Origin: Byssothecium circinans
Lineage: Eukaryota; Ascomycota; Dothideomycetes; Pleosporales; Massarinaceae
Direction of reading: 5' to 3'
DNA length: 64,000 nt
Assembly (NCBI GenBank): GCA_010015675.1
Contig: ML977030.1
Coordinates: 48,724 to 112,723, forward strand
A program made the position numbers and the translations under genes. The notes under the pieces are model-generated. The model was not told the DNA's origin and did no database searches. It saw nothing but the letters and a program-made list of their open reading frames with translations. Below, one piece after another: positions 11,299 to 24,691 of this stretch (position 1 is the first letter of the stretch; the number at the start of each line of letters is the position of its first letter).

Positions 11299-12106
11299 CA
11301 ATAAGAATCGTGAAGCCCCGCGCGCGACGTGACGTCCACACGCGACGCGTCCAAACTAGCCGCAGAAAGAAGACGGGCAGGTCAACACCATGCGGGGAGT
11401 CCACAACATGAGCAAGTCTACCATATGGGAAGGGTGTGTCTAGAGATACATGTTTACCTCGCTTTCGCCCGTCTACTGCGGCCATATGTGGGCAGGTCAA
11501 CGTGACGAGCTCTGCGCGCTTACAGTTTCCCAGTGGTGATCGCACCGCCCCATGCCCATGTCTGGAGTCTCCAGCCCTCTTTGGCGGGGTGAAGAGAAGA
11601 GGAGCGCGTATTTTTGCACTGCTGCTGCTGCTTTCCCCGCCGACGTCGCGCCCGCAAACGCAGAGGACGGTGTGTAAGATGTTGCGTATAATCTCAATGT
11701 TGAATGTTGCGGCGTTTGCTGCCACAGCGGTAGAGAGGCGGGTGCCTGGCGTATGCGGAGAGATGCGGGGAGGCGGAGGTGTGCATGCCTGTCATCACCC
11801 ATCACAGGCCTGCTGGACTGACATCTGGAATCTTCAAGCTATTGCTCACCCATCAGCCATCACGCGCACTTGCCGCCGCACAGCTCCGTTCTCCCTCCTT
11901 CTGCCACCATCTAGACTGCTTCACCGTCTCTATTGACCCCTCCATGGGAAACTAACCGCTGCAAACAATGACCTACACCGCCCCATCGCCGACGATTCAC
12001 AGCCCAGACAACACCTGATGCTTCCCTTCACCCCACGCCGTCACCCCCCTCCCCCTCGCCCTCCACGTATACTCGCCACCATATAGAAAGAGAAGGAAAC
12101 CAAAGG
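11299..12106. other. divergent promoter region
   Basis: About 800 bp between two divergently transcribed genes (the TPP1-like gene to the left, Fab1 to the right). The last 150 bp are C-rich, typical of a fungal leader. No RNA gene or repeat was recognised, and reading frames on either strand lack any recognisable feature. Confidence 0.6.
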
Positions 12107-15100
12107 ATGACGAAAGACCCGGACCGAGACTCGCGGCCGTCGCAGCCGCTGCAGGAGTCGTCGCTCCACCAGATGCATGCCACGGCATCGCGCTCCAGCG
12201 CCCTGACAACCTTTGACGACCTGACCACCCCGCCGGTTCACACATCCTCGAATGAAGCCAAGACGATGGACATGGTCCAGGGCGGCCTGAGCAGTCTGTA
12301 CAGCCGTCTCAAGGCCTCGGTGGGCAGCAACAAGGACGCCAGAGTGGAGGCCCCAGACAGCAAGACACACACTGTGAAGCCGGCAAAAAGCGCTGCCGGC
12401 ACTGCCGTATCCTCGCCTCTAGTAGTTTCGGTGCCTTCTTCGCGTCTGCAGTCGCCGCTCACGCCAGCTTTCCCCGAACATCCACTCCCGTCTTCATGCG
12501 ATTCAAACCTATCGGCTGCTACCGTGTCCACCAAACCCTCTTTGAACGGCTCCAAGTCTTCACTCGCTACCCCGCCATCGAGACCGTCCATAACCCCAGG
12601 TGTGAATTCTGTAAAGATATTCAACGAGGACGACTCCATGACAAACAGTCCCGTCAGCACCACCTCCACGTCACGGGCCCATGCTACATCTGCCTTTGAA
12701 CCTTCCTCGAAGAACACGTCTTCGAGCGGTTCAGCCTCTGCCTCTGGAGCAACAGAGCCTCGCTACATGCCTAGTCGAGAGGACAGTGCCCGCCAGCAGA
12801 GGGCCGATTTTCATCTTCTTGGCGACGAAAGTGATAGCTCCGACGACGACGCCGTCCTGGTGGAAGGAGGAGGGCCTGTCAGCGAGAAGCCAAAGTATCC
12901 ATATGCGCTAGCTGCCACGAGCGAGGGGTTGGCCAAAGTCACATCTCGCACAGATGGCCAGTTCAAGCCTCCTTCAGCCAAGCACAGCAGAGATTTCTTA
13001 GACACTGGCTCCGAAGCCACCGAAAAACCTCGCATTACCGTCACTGCCTCAGCCCAAACACCTGTGCACGCCCCAGCTCCGCAGCGTCCATCCATGGTCA
13101 CCGTCGGTCCCTCGCATTTGCCAGGCTATCGTGCGTCGCACGCCTCATCGTCAGACGGTCTAAGCTCTATAAATACAAACACCACCGTTCGAAGCCCTAC
13201 CGTGCCTCCTATTGGAGACATCCAGCGCCACACTTCTGCTTCTGCTCGGCCTCTACCAAAGAGCGCCCAGTCTAGGATGCAACATAAAATTATCGATCGA
13301 GACTTTTGGATGAAGGATGAGAATGCCAAAGACTGCTTCAACTGTGGTGATGCTTTCTCGACCTTCAGGCGCAAGCACCACTGTCGAACTTGCGGGCAGA
13401 TATTCGATTCCAAGTGCACGTCTTTGGTCTCTGGGAAGCTGTTTGGACAGTCCGGCAATCTCCGCGTGTGCAAGCCATGCGAGAGTATCATCTATGGAGA
13501 TGACGACGATTCCTCCTTCTATACCGACGACGAAGACCAAGCCTCCTTGTACGAAGAAGATGAGAGGGACTACGACAATACTCATCCCCATCCGTCCGAT
13601 AGTGATCATACTAAAATTGGAACACCTACCATCAGCATCCCCATGTCAAGGAAAGTTGGTAGCGAGAAGAAGCGGCGTTCAGCTGTCATCGAGGTCGCAG
13701 CCCCCTCTTTACCGCGACCCAGTTCATCGCGGTCATTGCGGTCCCTCAGCGGACGACCACGATCTTCAAGTCACAAACGTCACCAATCTCGGCACCACCA
13801 GCATATGCGCAACGTGAGGCATGAGGAGCGGGCGCCATTTCATCAATTCGACGTCGAAGGTCGAAACCGATCCGGACTCCCTGCCTTTCATCGCGACAAC
13901 ATCATAGATCCTGATCTAGCACAGTTCATGTCCGATGAAGGCTCCAGCGAAGACGAGCAGGTCAGCATCTTTGCGACATTAAGCAATGATTTCCACTCCC
14001 AGTCTGCTCTTGATGCCGAAAAGGGTGGGTTAAGCGGGCTATTGGCGTCGATGAGAAAGGGCAAGTCTAGAGGCGACAGGAGTGTTGTCGGTGCACATGC
14101 TCGCGATACAGACAATGCCAGTATAACAAGCCGTCCATTCAATCGACACTCTCGCAAGAGAAATTTGAGTGTGAGCAGTGTCAACCACAGGCCGTCGCCT
14201 AGACGTTCGAAAAGCAATAGTCTACTCAAACCATTTGGAGCTGGGTTCAATCCAGGTGCTTTAGTCGGATCGTCTCCTTCTCCACAGCTACAGCCGCAAC
14301 CCTCCCCACCATCCCCCTCTAGCTCGAGGATAACGCGCAGTGCTTCATTGCAGGGTGGCAACGCCCCCAAGGTCGAACTGAATCAAGCAAGCCTGGAACA
14401 TGTGCGAAGGCTTCTGAAGCAAATGCTACAAGATGCCGGTATCAAACAGATTCCGAGTTGGGAGAGAGCACTCATACCGATCCTGCTTCGATGTACCGAT
14501 GATGTGAACCCCGACCTCCATAGAGGGGACGATATTGACATTCGGAACTACATAAAGTTGAAGAAGATCCCTGGTGGGAGACCACGCGACACGTCCTACG
14601 TTTCTGGCGTTGTTTTCAGCAAGAATGTGGCCCTCAAAAGTATGCCGCGTAGTATTAGTACTCCTCGAATTCTCATCATCAACTTTCCTGTCGAGTACGC
14701 TCGTCATCAAAGTCACTTTATGAGCTTGGAGCCTGTTATTGCGCAGGAGAGAGAGTACCTTCGCAACCTGGTCGGTCGAATTGCTGCACTGCGACCCAAT
14801 GTCCTGCTCGTGCAACGCAACGTCGCTGGCCTGGCTGTTGAGTTACTGGATCGCGCCGGCATTTCAGTCGCTTATAATGTCAAGGAAACTGTGCTGAACG
14901 CAGTAGCACGGTGCACCCAATGCAAACCCGTTTCGTCCGTCGATCAGCTAGCTGATGTCTCCCGCCTGGGACATTGTGGCAGCTTCGATGTGAAGACGTA
15001 CGTGCACAGGAGTGTGAGACGCACTTACATCTTCCTTTCTGGCTGTCAAAAAGATTTGGGGTGCACTATAGCTCTCAGAGGCGACGAGATGGTCAATCTT

Positions 15101-18100
15101 GACAAGTTGAAGAGTATCACCGAGTTTATGTGTTATGTGGTATTCAACCTCAAGCTCGAGACTTGCCTCATGCGCGATGAGTTTGTCATGATTCCCGCCA
15201 TAACTCACACTGGCACACCGATCCCGACCGCACAAAAGGAGGAGGAGGAGCCTGAATCTGCCGGCGAGAAGCAGCCCATCGAAGGGACCCCGGCCCCCAG
15301 CGATACCAACTCGACCGACGAGAAACATCTCAAGAGCACCGATGAACCTGTTCAACCGCTAGGGGATCCACCAGCACCCTCCTACTACAGTGAAGTTGTG
15401 GAAAACCATCGTACTAAGATCCTCTCTGCTTCGCCTTTTGTCCGTTTCATGCAGCCGTACTTGCTCAACCAAGCACGAGAATACGAGAAGAAACTTGATC
15501 ACTTGAGGCAGCTACGGGACCAATATACGACAGACGATGAACCTACAGAGGAGCAACCTCAAAGCTTTGAGCTTGTACAGCCAGAAATGGTCCATGTTGT
15601 GGTCGAAAAGGCATCTAGACAAGTCCGCGAGTTCTTGCACGCTGTTCACGCATCCGAATACGACAAAGCCTTGCACAACTACAAGACTCAGAAGCGACAG
15701 TGGGAGGCCTACTTGGCCACCAACCCTGACATCTATAACCCTTTCAACCACCAAAGAATCGCGGTCTTATACAGTGTTGTCAACACTGCAAATTCCACAC
15801 CATGCGTTGGACCAGAGATCATCGCTTTGAACTTCTACCAAGAGCATGACTACGACGACGGATTCACGCCCGATTGTACCTTGGGGCAGTACGTCGAGGA
15901 CCTTTGCCATGGAGCGAACCAGCTCTGCGAGGTCGACGGCTGCAACCGCAGACTGCTGGAACATTCGCGACAGTACGTCCACGCCGAAGGCCAGATGAGC
16001 GTGATTGTACAGAAGCACCCATCCAAGATCAAAGGCCTTCCACATACGATTTTGATGTGGAGCTGTTGTCGGGAATGTGGTCAAGAAACTCAGGTGATTC
16101 CAATGTCGGACAGCACTTGGAAGTACTCATTTGCAAAGTATTTGGAATTGACGTTCTGGAGCAGCGAGCTTCATCCTCGGGCCGGATTGTGTCCCCACGA
16201 TATTCACAAGCAACATGTTCGATACTTTGGGTTCAACAACGTAGCGCTGCGTATTCAGTATGACCCAGTCCAGCTTTACGAGGTCATTGTCCCCCGACAG
16301 ATCGTCACGTGGAAAGTGGACAGCGATCTGCGTCTCAAAAACGATCAATTTCTGAAGATCGAGGAGAGACTAGATCGGTTCATGACGTCTGTCCGTGCCA
16401 GGATCAAAAGCATTCATGTCGAGAGCGTGATTCCCGAAAAGGTTGACGTGTGCAGGACGGAGGTGGACCACCTGATGAAGCGCGCGAATGACGAGCACGA
16501 CTGGCTCAAACAAAAGCTTCGAGACAAGTACCTGAACTCCAAGTACTACGAAATTATCCCCCTTAACCGTGCCATCCGTGCAATTCAGGAGAAGGCCATC
16601 GCCTGGGACGAGACCTTCAACGAGTTTGAACAACAATTTTTCCCTTCCGAGAAGGATATCAGGCGCCTTGCAACTCTTCAACTCAAGAAACTCTTCCTGG
16701 AGCGTGACGAGTCTACCAGCTCGTTGACATCTGTGGAGGAAGGGTCAGAAATTATCGAAGAGCCTTCCCTGAACGAGAAAGGGGAACCTGTTGTGATGAC
16801 GCCAATGCCCTCTAATATGTCTCCCGAACGCGCACGCGACATGTTGAACTCCGTCGTCGAGGAGGATCAGTCCAGTGGCAGTAATTTACAAAGTGCTGTC
16901 GAGGAATCGACGGAAGAGAAATCACCGACAAGCGATGAGACGAAGTCCAGCCAGGATCTAGTGATTCAGACCCCAATTGAAGCTCTGGATAGGGACGACG
17001 TCCGTCATCTGGACCTAGCTGTCTCTTCCAATTTTCCGGACAACGTTGCCCCGCCGGACGAGTCGCTCGTGAAGACGCCCACTCTTCCTGCAGACAAAAA
17101 CAATTCAGACTTTGGGTCACCCACCCCAACCGCTCCAAAGCTTAACCCAATCGAAAAATCCGTCGTCGATGCCATCGAGAATATGCCAACTTCGCCAACC
17201 CCATCGCAACCAACTTTTGGTACTTTGGAGAGTAAAATCCCGCGGCTTGTTGACACTATACGACGTGAAGCTGGAGCGCCAAAGAGACCGGTCATGCTAC
17301 CTCGGACCCAATCACAGCCTGGCGGGATTCTCAAGCACACTTCCACCCCGTCCCACATCCCTCCCATCAGTGGACCAGAATCGCCCAAGCTCTCACTTGG
17401 TGGCGAATCTGCGAAGATAATCGAGCGCATATCCGAGAGGTTCGCCCTGGGTGCTTTCAAGCAGAGTAAATCAGCGTCAAAGATCCCCCGCTCCGTTCCT
17501 TTGAAGAACCAGAAGGAGTTTTCCAAGGTCTCTAAACTCGCCGAGCATTTTGAGCAGCTGTCACGAGAGTTTCAGAAGGAGCGCATGCGAGAACGCCGCA
17601 GCGAGCGCAATCGACAAATTCGTGCTTATCCTCTTGCTTCATCCAAACCGATCGTGGAGGTATATAAAGACGTGCACGAAGCAGTGCAAGAGAGCAACCC
17701 TTCCGACGAAGATGCACAAGTAGAGTCGCCGGTCCGCGCCAGCATTGACAGCGCGCTCGGTGATAGTGGTCTGACAGAAACAACGGGTACTACGACCACA
17801 GCATCAACATCTCCGGTAGAGGAGCGCCATCCCAAGGATCACGGCCGCCGTCCAAGCGAAAGCGAAATCCATCTTGAGTCGCCGAGCCATGTTTCGGACG
17901 TTGAGAATGAAGCTAGCGATGCCGAGACTGCACCCGAAGATGTGCCTTTGCCGGACAGCATAGCCAGCTCCGAGCTTCTCTCCATGACGGATTCGCAACT
18001 AGAAAGCTCATTGGAACTTCCAAAGCACGAGAAGACGACCCTGATGAAGATGCTGACGAGCTTCTGGTCCGAACGATCGGCAAGTGGCTGGACACCGCTC

Positions 18101-19661
18101 GATTACCCCTTTGCCCAGATCGAACACGTATGGGAGGACTCTGACATCATCGTCCGCGAAGACGAGCCGAGTTCCATCATCGCCCTCGCCCTATCCAGCC
18201 CCGACTACGTGACCAAGCTCCAATCCTTCCGTGGCCCGCCCACAGCATCCGAGAAGCTATCCGAAACCCTCGAGCAGTCAATCGAGCGCAACCTCCTCCA
18301 CCAGAGAAACACAAACATCCGCTACGGCTTCTCCAACCGCGGCGTAAAAGCGCAATGCAAAATCTTCTACGCGCAATCCTTCGACGCGCTGCGTCGGAAA
18401 TGCGGCGTCGCCGACCGCTTCGTCGAATCCCTCTCCCGCTGCTCCAAATGGGACTCCAAAGGCGGCAAATCAAAATCCATCTTCCTCAAAACCCTAGATG
18501 ACCGCTTCGTCCTCAAGAGCCTCTCCCCCATCGAAGTCCAAGCCTTCTTCCGCTTCGCCCCAAACTACTTCTCCTTCACGCACCAGAACCTCTTCAAGGG
18601 CCTCCCCTCGGTCATCGCCAAGATGTTCGGCCTCTTCCAAGTCCAAATCAAGACCCCCACGGGCCGCGACTTTGACTGGTTCATGCTCGTCATGGAGAAC
18701 CTCTTCTACGACCGCGAGCCCAACCGGCGATACGACCTGAAAGGCAGCATGCGCAACCGCAAGATCGAATCGACGGGGGAGCGCGACGAAGTGCTCCTCG
18801 ACGAAAACCTGGTGGATATCATCTACAGCGAGACGCCCATCTTCGTGCGCGAGCACACGAAGAAGCTGCTCAAGGCCAGTGTGTGGAACGACACGCTGTT
18901 CCTGAGCCAGAACAACGTCATGGATTACAGTCTTATGGCGGGGTTCGATGATGTGGGGAGGGAGATTGTTGTGGGGATTATCGGTGAGTTTTTTCCTCTT
19001 TTCCCTTCCTCTCTCGCGCGCGCTTCTCCTCCTTTTTTGGAACTTGGCTGCTCATCCTCTCCCTTCCGCTCCCCATACTAGACTATACCATAGGCTATCG
19101 CAGTTCCCTAATCACGCTGACGTTATCGCACAACTAGACTGCATCCGCACTTATACCTGGGACAAGAAACTCGAGTCGTGGATCAAGGAACGCGGCAAGA
19201 ACAAACCCACCATCACGTCCCCCAAGGACTACCGTAATCGCTTCCGCATCGCCATGGAGAAGTATATCCTCCAGGCGCCGAATTGCTGGCACCAGTTTCA
19301 GGGGCGGGTGCGCGGTGTTGGTGTTGGTGTTGGGGGCGAGAAGGGTGGTGCTGGGGCTGGGCTTGGAGCTAGGGCTGGGGCTGGGTTTGGTGGTAGCTTT
19401 GGTGCTGGTGCTGGTGATGGGGCGGGGATGGGGATGGGGTCGGGGTATGCGGGTTATGGCGGTGCAGCGAGTTATCGGGGAGCGGGAGGAGGGGGATGGG
19501 GAATGGATGCGGCGGAACTGGGACAGCGGAGGATTACGCTGGATACGGGGCCTGAGGGGGAGAAGGGGTTGGTTGTGGAGGTTGAGGAAGACGAGCAGGC
19601 GCAGGGGCAGGGGCAGGAGAAGGAGAAGGAGAAGGAGAGGGCGGAGGGTAGTCGGATTTAA
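12107..19661 (+). CDS. fab1: 1-phosphatidylinositol-3-phosphate 5-kinase Fab1
   Basis: Exons 12107-18983 and 19138-19661, giving 2466 aa. The 154-nt intron interrupts the last conserved kinase motif, between VVGII and [11 protein letters not shown]. The enzyme makes PI(3,5)P2 on late endosomes and vacuoles. Domain order: disordered Ser/Thr-rich N-terminus; FYVE finger (about 395-460) with the PI3P-binding RKHHCR patch and CRTCG; GroEL/TCP1-like chaperonin domain and Cys-rich spectrin-like region (about 850-1500, with [20 protein letters not shown]); charged linker; C-terminal PIP kinase (about 2040-2320) with KGSMRNRK and DYSLMAGFD. Homologues usually end soon after the kinase. Here the protein continues for about 110 residues of Gly/Ala/Met-rich then Glu/Lys/Gln-rich low complexity. 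The start is the first ATG of a frame open for 6.9 kb. Confidence 0.95.
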
Positions 19662-21046
19662 GCTGGAATAGTGGGTGTTGGGTGTGGGTGAATGGATGGG
19701 ACCATAGGACAGACAAAAACTCGTGCGAAATAAAAGCACAACATTAGTATTCCAGCGTCAGTAAATCACTGTCTATGTATGTGTATCCAGTACTGGGTTC
19801 TGGTTCTATATCGCATTTGCACCTAACTATATCACACATCACATCACTTCCTAGATATTCAAACCGTATATATATATATATATATATATATCCTCAGCCG
19901 CCGTCGTCTGTCTTAGTTACGAACGAGGTAAAGGTAAATTGTTTCCCGCCCCCGCCCCCGCCCCGCCCCGTACCTCGAAACCCACCCAACCAACAACCAA
20001 CCTCGAGTTGCGTGCGGAATAAATAAGTAGAATTTAAGTCTGAAATGCATGGGTATGGGTATGGGTATGGGTATGGGTGTAGGTGTAGGTGTAGGTTATC
20101 TATCTATCTATCTATCTATCTATCCATCCATCCATCTATCTTCCTATAAAACAAAATAAAAAATATATATAACCACGCGGGCACAAACAACATTTAGGAT
20201 TCTTAGTACATACAGCTCACATCGCGCCGCGCCGCGCCAATCAATGTAGAGGACTCACTTAAAGGGCGACAGGCGACACATGAAAAAGATATCATCGCTC
20301 GCAAGAACGAACTTCAAAACTTTTTTTATTGTTTCATCATCGAGAAAGAACGAGGAACAGGTAAAAAAAAAAAAGGAGGAAAAGGAAAAGGGGATTCCCA
20401 TTCCCCCACATCACGCACACCAATCCCAATCAAAACCCCAGCATATACTGTACCATCTATATACCTATACAATTCCCCAAGCTGATAAGCCAAGCAAAGC
20501 AAAGAATCCGAACCTGAAACCTAAGCACAAGCCCAGGCCCAAACGCTAAATGTTGGACTACATTGTAACAAAACACGTTATGAAAAGTGGGACGGGAACA
20601 CGATTATGTGATTGTGATTGTGCTCGCCGTTCTACCCGCTCCGACGGACAGACAAAAACTCCCAAACTATTCCGGCTATTATCGCTGCTGCCATGTGCCA
20701 TGTGCCCTGTCCGTCTGTTTGTCTGTCTGTCTGTGTGCCTGACTGTCTACCTGCCTGGCTATCTGACCATCCATCCACTACCCCATCACCCCAGCCAGCG
20801 CCCCCAGTCTCCACCGTACCTTCCCACCCCCACACCCGTCCCCGTGCCCTCCACACACGCGCACACCAAACTATTGCATTACTCGACCAGACCAGCCCAA
20901 ACAAGGTCTAAAGGATATCATTCGTCTTCGTTTCGCCCTGGGGAGCGATCGCAAAAAGGTATTGAAGCAAAGGGGAGGGGAAAAGAAAAAGAAGGACTGG
21001 AAGGAAGCAAAAGACAACGAGTTTTATGCGGGGAAAACAAAAAAAC
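19662..21046. other. intergenic between convergent genes, simple-repeat rich
   Basis: 1385 bp with no supported gene. Contents: an AT dinucleotide run (about 19867-19891), CCCCG repeats (about 19949-19970), GGGTAT/GGTGTA and TATC arrays (20051-20132), A-rich and T-rich runs, and a TCTG/CTGT array (about 20706-20735). Confidence 0.7.
20051..20132 (+). repeat. compound microsatellite (GGGTAT)n (GGTGTA)n (TATC)n (ATCC)n
   Basis: Four GGGTAT units pass into GGTGTA-type units, then about eight TATC units and a short ATCC run. The hexamers are not the TTAGGG telomere motif. The array lies in the 3' spacer shared by fab1 and the DnaJ gene. Confidence 0.85.
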
Positions 21047-22902
21047 TCATGCCTTCTCCTTCTCCTTTTCCTTTTCCTTCTTCTTCTTATCCACCCCATG
21101 CTTGTCCTTGTCGTGGTGGTGGTGATGTTTGGAATCCGATTTCTTAGCCGCGGCCTCGGCCATGAGCTGTTCGAAGGCCATGAAATCGCCTTCTTCCTCG
21201 GGGTCGCGCTCAGCCTGTGTTTTTGGGGTTAGCGACTTGCTCCGAACGCTGCTCGTAGATGGAGGCGGCGGGGAGGATGGACATACCTTCAAGAACATTT
21301 CTCCCATGATGACGAGCGCATTCGCCCTCTCCACCCGCTTCTCAAGCTTAACCTTCTTATCGCTAAGCACATGGTCACAGACGTCCCTCAGCACGCTCTG
21401 AATCTCAAACTTGCTTCCCCTCCAGGCGGCCGCAAGGATCTTGCCGGTAACCCGCTTCTCGTACTCGGCCTTCTTCTCGTCGGTCCAGTCCTCGCCACCC
21501 TTCTCTTCGAGTTTGGCCATCTCTTCCATGGTGAGCTGCGCGTCTATCGCGGCTGACATGGTGTTCCACGTCTCCTTGACCAGCGTACCCTTGTCCTTGA
21601 CGCGCGAGAAGAAGCCGGAGATGCCGAGGAACTTCTGCGATTTGAGGAAGGATGTTGCCTTGGATACGTAGGTCTGTCCGATGGCGTGCATGATTTCCAA
21701 GCCAAAGGACTCCATTTTCAGGTTCTCAATCTCGAGGCGCGTCTTCTCTTTGAATGCGGCTGTGACGTCGGGGCCCTTGTCCGTCTCGGTCCATATTGAG
21801 ATGCGGTCGATGAGCTTCTTGGCAAGAGTCTCGACGCGCTCGTCCCGTATCCGTTTCCGCTCGAGCTCGTATGCTGCAAGTTCTTCCCGCTGCTCCTTGG
21901 TCAGACCGCCCTTCTTCTTCTGCTTCTCTCGAAGCTCCTTCTCGGCATCAGTTACGCCTGCTGCTTCTAGACGAGCATCCTCCTCCGACTTGTCCATAAT
22001 GGCGGCTCGGATCGGAATCCCGCGGGGTGTGCTTGTGCCTGATCCAGAGGGTCTAGCTTGGGGCGGCGTGGGCGTGGAAGACTCGGCGGCCGGTGTCTCG
22101 ACATAGGGCGGGGGTGCAGCTCCATAAGCTGGTGGTGCTGCGGGATCTGCTTGAGCCTTTGCAGCTTCGGCGGCGGCTTCGGCTTCCTTGGCTTTCGCGG
22201 CGCTGGAAGGTTCGGCAGATGTGGCTGGCGTGGTGCCTGAAGCCGAAGCTCCTGTGGTCGTATCGGAGGTAGGGGAGGTGGCGGTTTCGCTAGCAGCGGC
22301 GGCGGCAGCTTCTTGCTCTTCCATTTCGCGCATCGAGATCTCCATGGTCTTGGTGAGATCCTTCATGAGCGAGATCTCTCCGATCCTGTATACATGTCAG
22401 ACAAGTCATATATAGGCTGTTCAAGAGTCATACCAGTCCACAAAAGCGTCCCCACCAAATATCATGGTGAAGAACTCCGCAGGGTCCTCTGCACACAGTC
22501 AGCGCTTCATCTCTGCACACAGAACCAAGAATCCGTACCAAAGCCGCTGCTTGGCACAGCGCGCTCCTTGCCATACTGATCGTACTGCTTCCGCAACGTC
22601 TCGTCGCTCAGCACTTGGTATGCTTCTCCAATCTGTGAACGCGTAAGCCCCACCATCCCACTTCGATATATCGAGGCTTCTCTGATGAATACGTACAGCC
22701 TGGAATTTCTCGTGCGCCGTCTCATCGCCGGGGTTCTTATCTAAGAAGTCTGTCAGCCTATAAACATCCACAAATGCGCGGTGTTTGCTCTGTTACCTGG
22801 GTGCAGCTTGATCGCGAGCTTGCGGTACGCCTTCTTGATTTCGAGCTCGGTCGCCGTAGGCGGCACCTGGAGGGCATCGTAGTAAATAGTATCGACGACC
22901 AT
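21047..22902 (-). CDS. DnaJ (Hsp40) protein with DnaJ-X domain, Caj1/Djp1 type
   Basis: Six exons: 22902-22797, 22740-22697, 22632-22539, 22488-22434, 22385-21287, 21214-21047; 521 aa. The J-domain occupies residues 1-70 and its HPD tripeptide is split by intron 1 (HP before, D after). It continues with [17 protein letters not shown] and the G/F-linked [18 protein letters not shown] segment. A Pro/Ala/Ser-rich spacer precedes the DnaJ-X region (about 250-450). The last intron (21286-21215, 72 nt) is a multiple of three, so an unspliced message would stay open and add 24 residues; GT/AG signals and a low-complexity insert argue for splicing. The tail ends with five histidines and an alternating Lys/Glu run. 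Relatives stimulate Hsp70 ATPase; yeast Djp1 helps peroxisomal protein import. Confidence 0.9.
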
Positions 22903-23473
22903 GACTGCGATAAGAGGGGAGGGTTGTGTAGGGAGGAGGGGGGGAGAAAGAGAAATGAGCAGGTGTGAGATGATGGTGTTGCCCAGGTCGACGCGAAGCC
23001 CCGACGAAATTTGCACCGCCGCAAGCCACAACGAGCGACGTCACCAGCCGCCAAGGTCGGACCTACCACATCGCCGTGATGAATGAACAGACAATGCACT
23101 GTGTTGAGGGGAACAGAAGCCTTGTAATATATCGCATTTATTTGTATATATGCAGGATAAGAAACTAGTTCTATCCAGCACATTCCCACGTCCTCACTCG
23201 GGGTATACCCGTCAAACCGTTATCACAAAAAACCAATATCACATCCCTCGCCGCCCATGCAGACGCCATGCTAACACCAACCGGAATGTACCCGTAAGAG
23301 GCTTTTTTTTGTGCCGGAGCCCAACCACATAATAACGTGTAAAGACATGCCGCCTAAGAAAATGTGCCGTGATGTCCGGGTGGAAGCGGATGTGAGGTAC
23401 CAGAGGCCAAGCGCTGCTGGCACCGACCGTTATACCCTAAGACGGCCAGACATGATCGCTGAGTATCCTTCTC
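22903..23473. other. intergenic (DnaJ promoter / eIF4E 3' side)
   Basis: 571 bp between two minus-strand genes. It holds the DnaJ leader (C/T-rich on the minus strand, about 22903-22990) and the eIF4E 3' flank. Nothing else was recognised. Confidence 0.6.
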
Positions 23474-24331
23474 TCAAACGGTGAACTTGGCCCTTGCACG
23501 GGTGCTGCCAGAGTGCGCAGCATCTGTGTGGCCAGAGAATTCCACCGGCTCGTTGTCCTTGAGTTGCAGGGCCTGCTTGAACCGCTTGCCAATCTTCTGG
23601 AGCGCCTCCTTGCCCTGCTCGGGCGTCCTGCCCTTGCTCTGGTCAGCCTTGCCGACGGTGCGAGTCCAGAGGCCGATACGGTAGAAGCCTTTTCGAACGT
23701 TGACAACGACGCCCATGACTTCGTTGTCGTCCTCGTCCTCAAGGTTCTCGCCGATGGCTGCGAGCATGACGTGCAGCCATAGCGCATCGATATTGATCGA
23801 CTTCTTGTCCTTGAACTGGAAGGCCCACTTGCCGCCGTGCTTGTTCTGCGAGTCCTCCCACTCGGGGCGCACGCCCTTCTTGAAAAGGTGGTAGTCGGAT
23901 TTGAGCGCCAGGTCGGATGTGGGGGTGATGTTGTTCTGTATATGCTTTAGTTGGCGAACGCTGGGACGACCAAGTTCGACTTACGTAGATGCCCCAGAAT
24001 TCCTCGACAGAGTCAAACGAGATGACCTCTTTGAGAAGCTCGGCCCAATTGTCGCCCTATACCTGTTAGCGGTGGGTTATGGCAGAAGAGGCGGGGAGCG
24101 TACTTTGCCGCTCGGGGGCTTGGTGAACCACAAGGTCCAGGTGTTCATGAGCGGGTGCTTGACGTTGAAGTTCTCCGCATCGTGGAACACAGTCCTGATC
24201 TCGTTCTCCGACTCAGCGTTGGAAGCAGACTGGGCTGAGGGCTCGCCGGCAGCGTTGTCGGACGGAGAGATGGGGATCGTGTCCAGCGGGACCTGCTGGT
24301 TGGGGTTCGGTGCGGCGGCGACGTCAGCCAT
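23474..24331 (-). CDS. eIF4E: eukaryotic translation initiation factor 4E
   Basis: Three exons: 24331-24104, 24056-23985, 23935-23474, giving 253 aa. The introns are 47 and 49 nt with the frame kept. The protein binds the m7G cap of mRNA and, with eIF4G, recruits the ribosome. After a disordered, acidic N-terminus of about 55 residues comes the conserved core: HPLMNTWTLWF, the WAELLKEVISFDSVEEFWGIY helix that contributes to the eIF4G face, RPEWEDSQNKHGGKW carrying the second cap-stacking tryptophan, and LWLHVMLAAIGE. Length and motif order are normal. The gene is tail-to-head with the DnaJ gene, and a transposon lies 265 bp upstream of its start. Confidence 0.96.
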
Positions 24332-24596
24332 TGCGAGTAATGGGGATACGGAAGTGAGTGGATGTGCGGTGAGGAGAATGCGTGGGATGTGCTGGTAGAG
24401 AGTGGAGCGACAAGAGGGAGGTTGGTGTCGTGTGTAGAGGCGGTCGGTGGGTGAAAGGGCGAGGAGCTTCTTTAGATCCGCGCCGGGCGAGAAATCGATA
24501 AGCAGTCGTGGGGCGCGAGTGTTTGTTTGTCCGAGTCTAGGCGGCAGTGGGTCGGGCAGAGAAGAGGTGAGTGCGCGTGGCTTCGTTGCTTCGTTA

Positions 24597-24677
24597 AGCT
24601 AGCGCATCAGGTCATGAGACACCCAGGGATATGAGACACCGCGCAGAAATCCTCCACCCTTCAAAAAATCGCGATAA
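24597..24677 (+). repeat. left terminal inverted repeat of the pogo-type element
   Basis: It matches the reverse complement of 26305-26384 with only a few differences. Conserved blocks include GTCATGAGACACCCAGGGAT and GAAATCCTCCACCC. Confidence 0.9.
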
Positions 24678-24691
24678 TTGATTCAGCGTAA

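Noticed and set aside
11192..11725. Minus-strand frame of 177 codons upstream of the TPP1-like gene
   Set aside because: No motif, low-complexity composition, and it overlaps the divergent promoter region.
19134..19739. Minus-strand frame of 201 codons opposite the Fab1 tail
   Set aside because: Mirror image of the Gly-rich repeats; Pro/Leu/Ser low complexity only.
20051..20097. Interstitial telomere repeat
   Set aside because: The units are GGGTAT and GGTGTA, not TTAGGG.
21215..21286. 24 extra in-frame codons in the DnaJ gene
   Set aside because: GT/AG ends, typical intron length and a Pro/Ser insert between conserved segments favour an intron.
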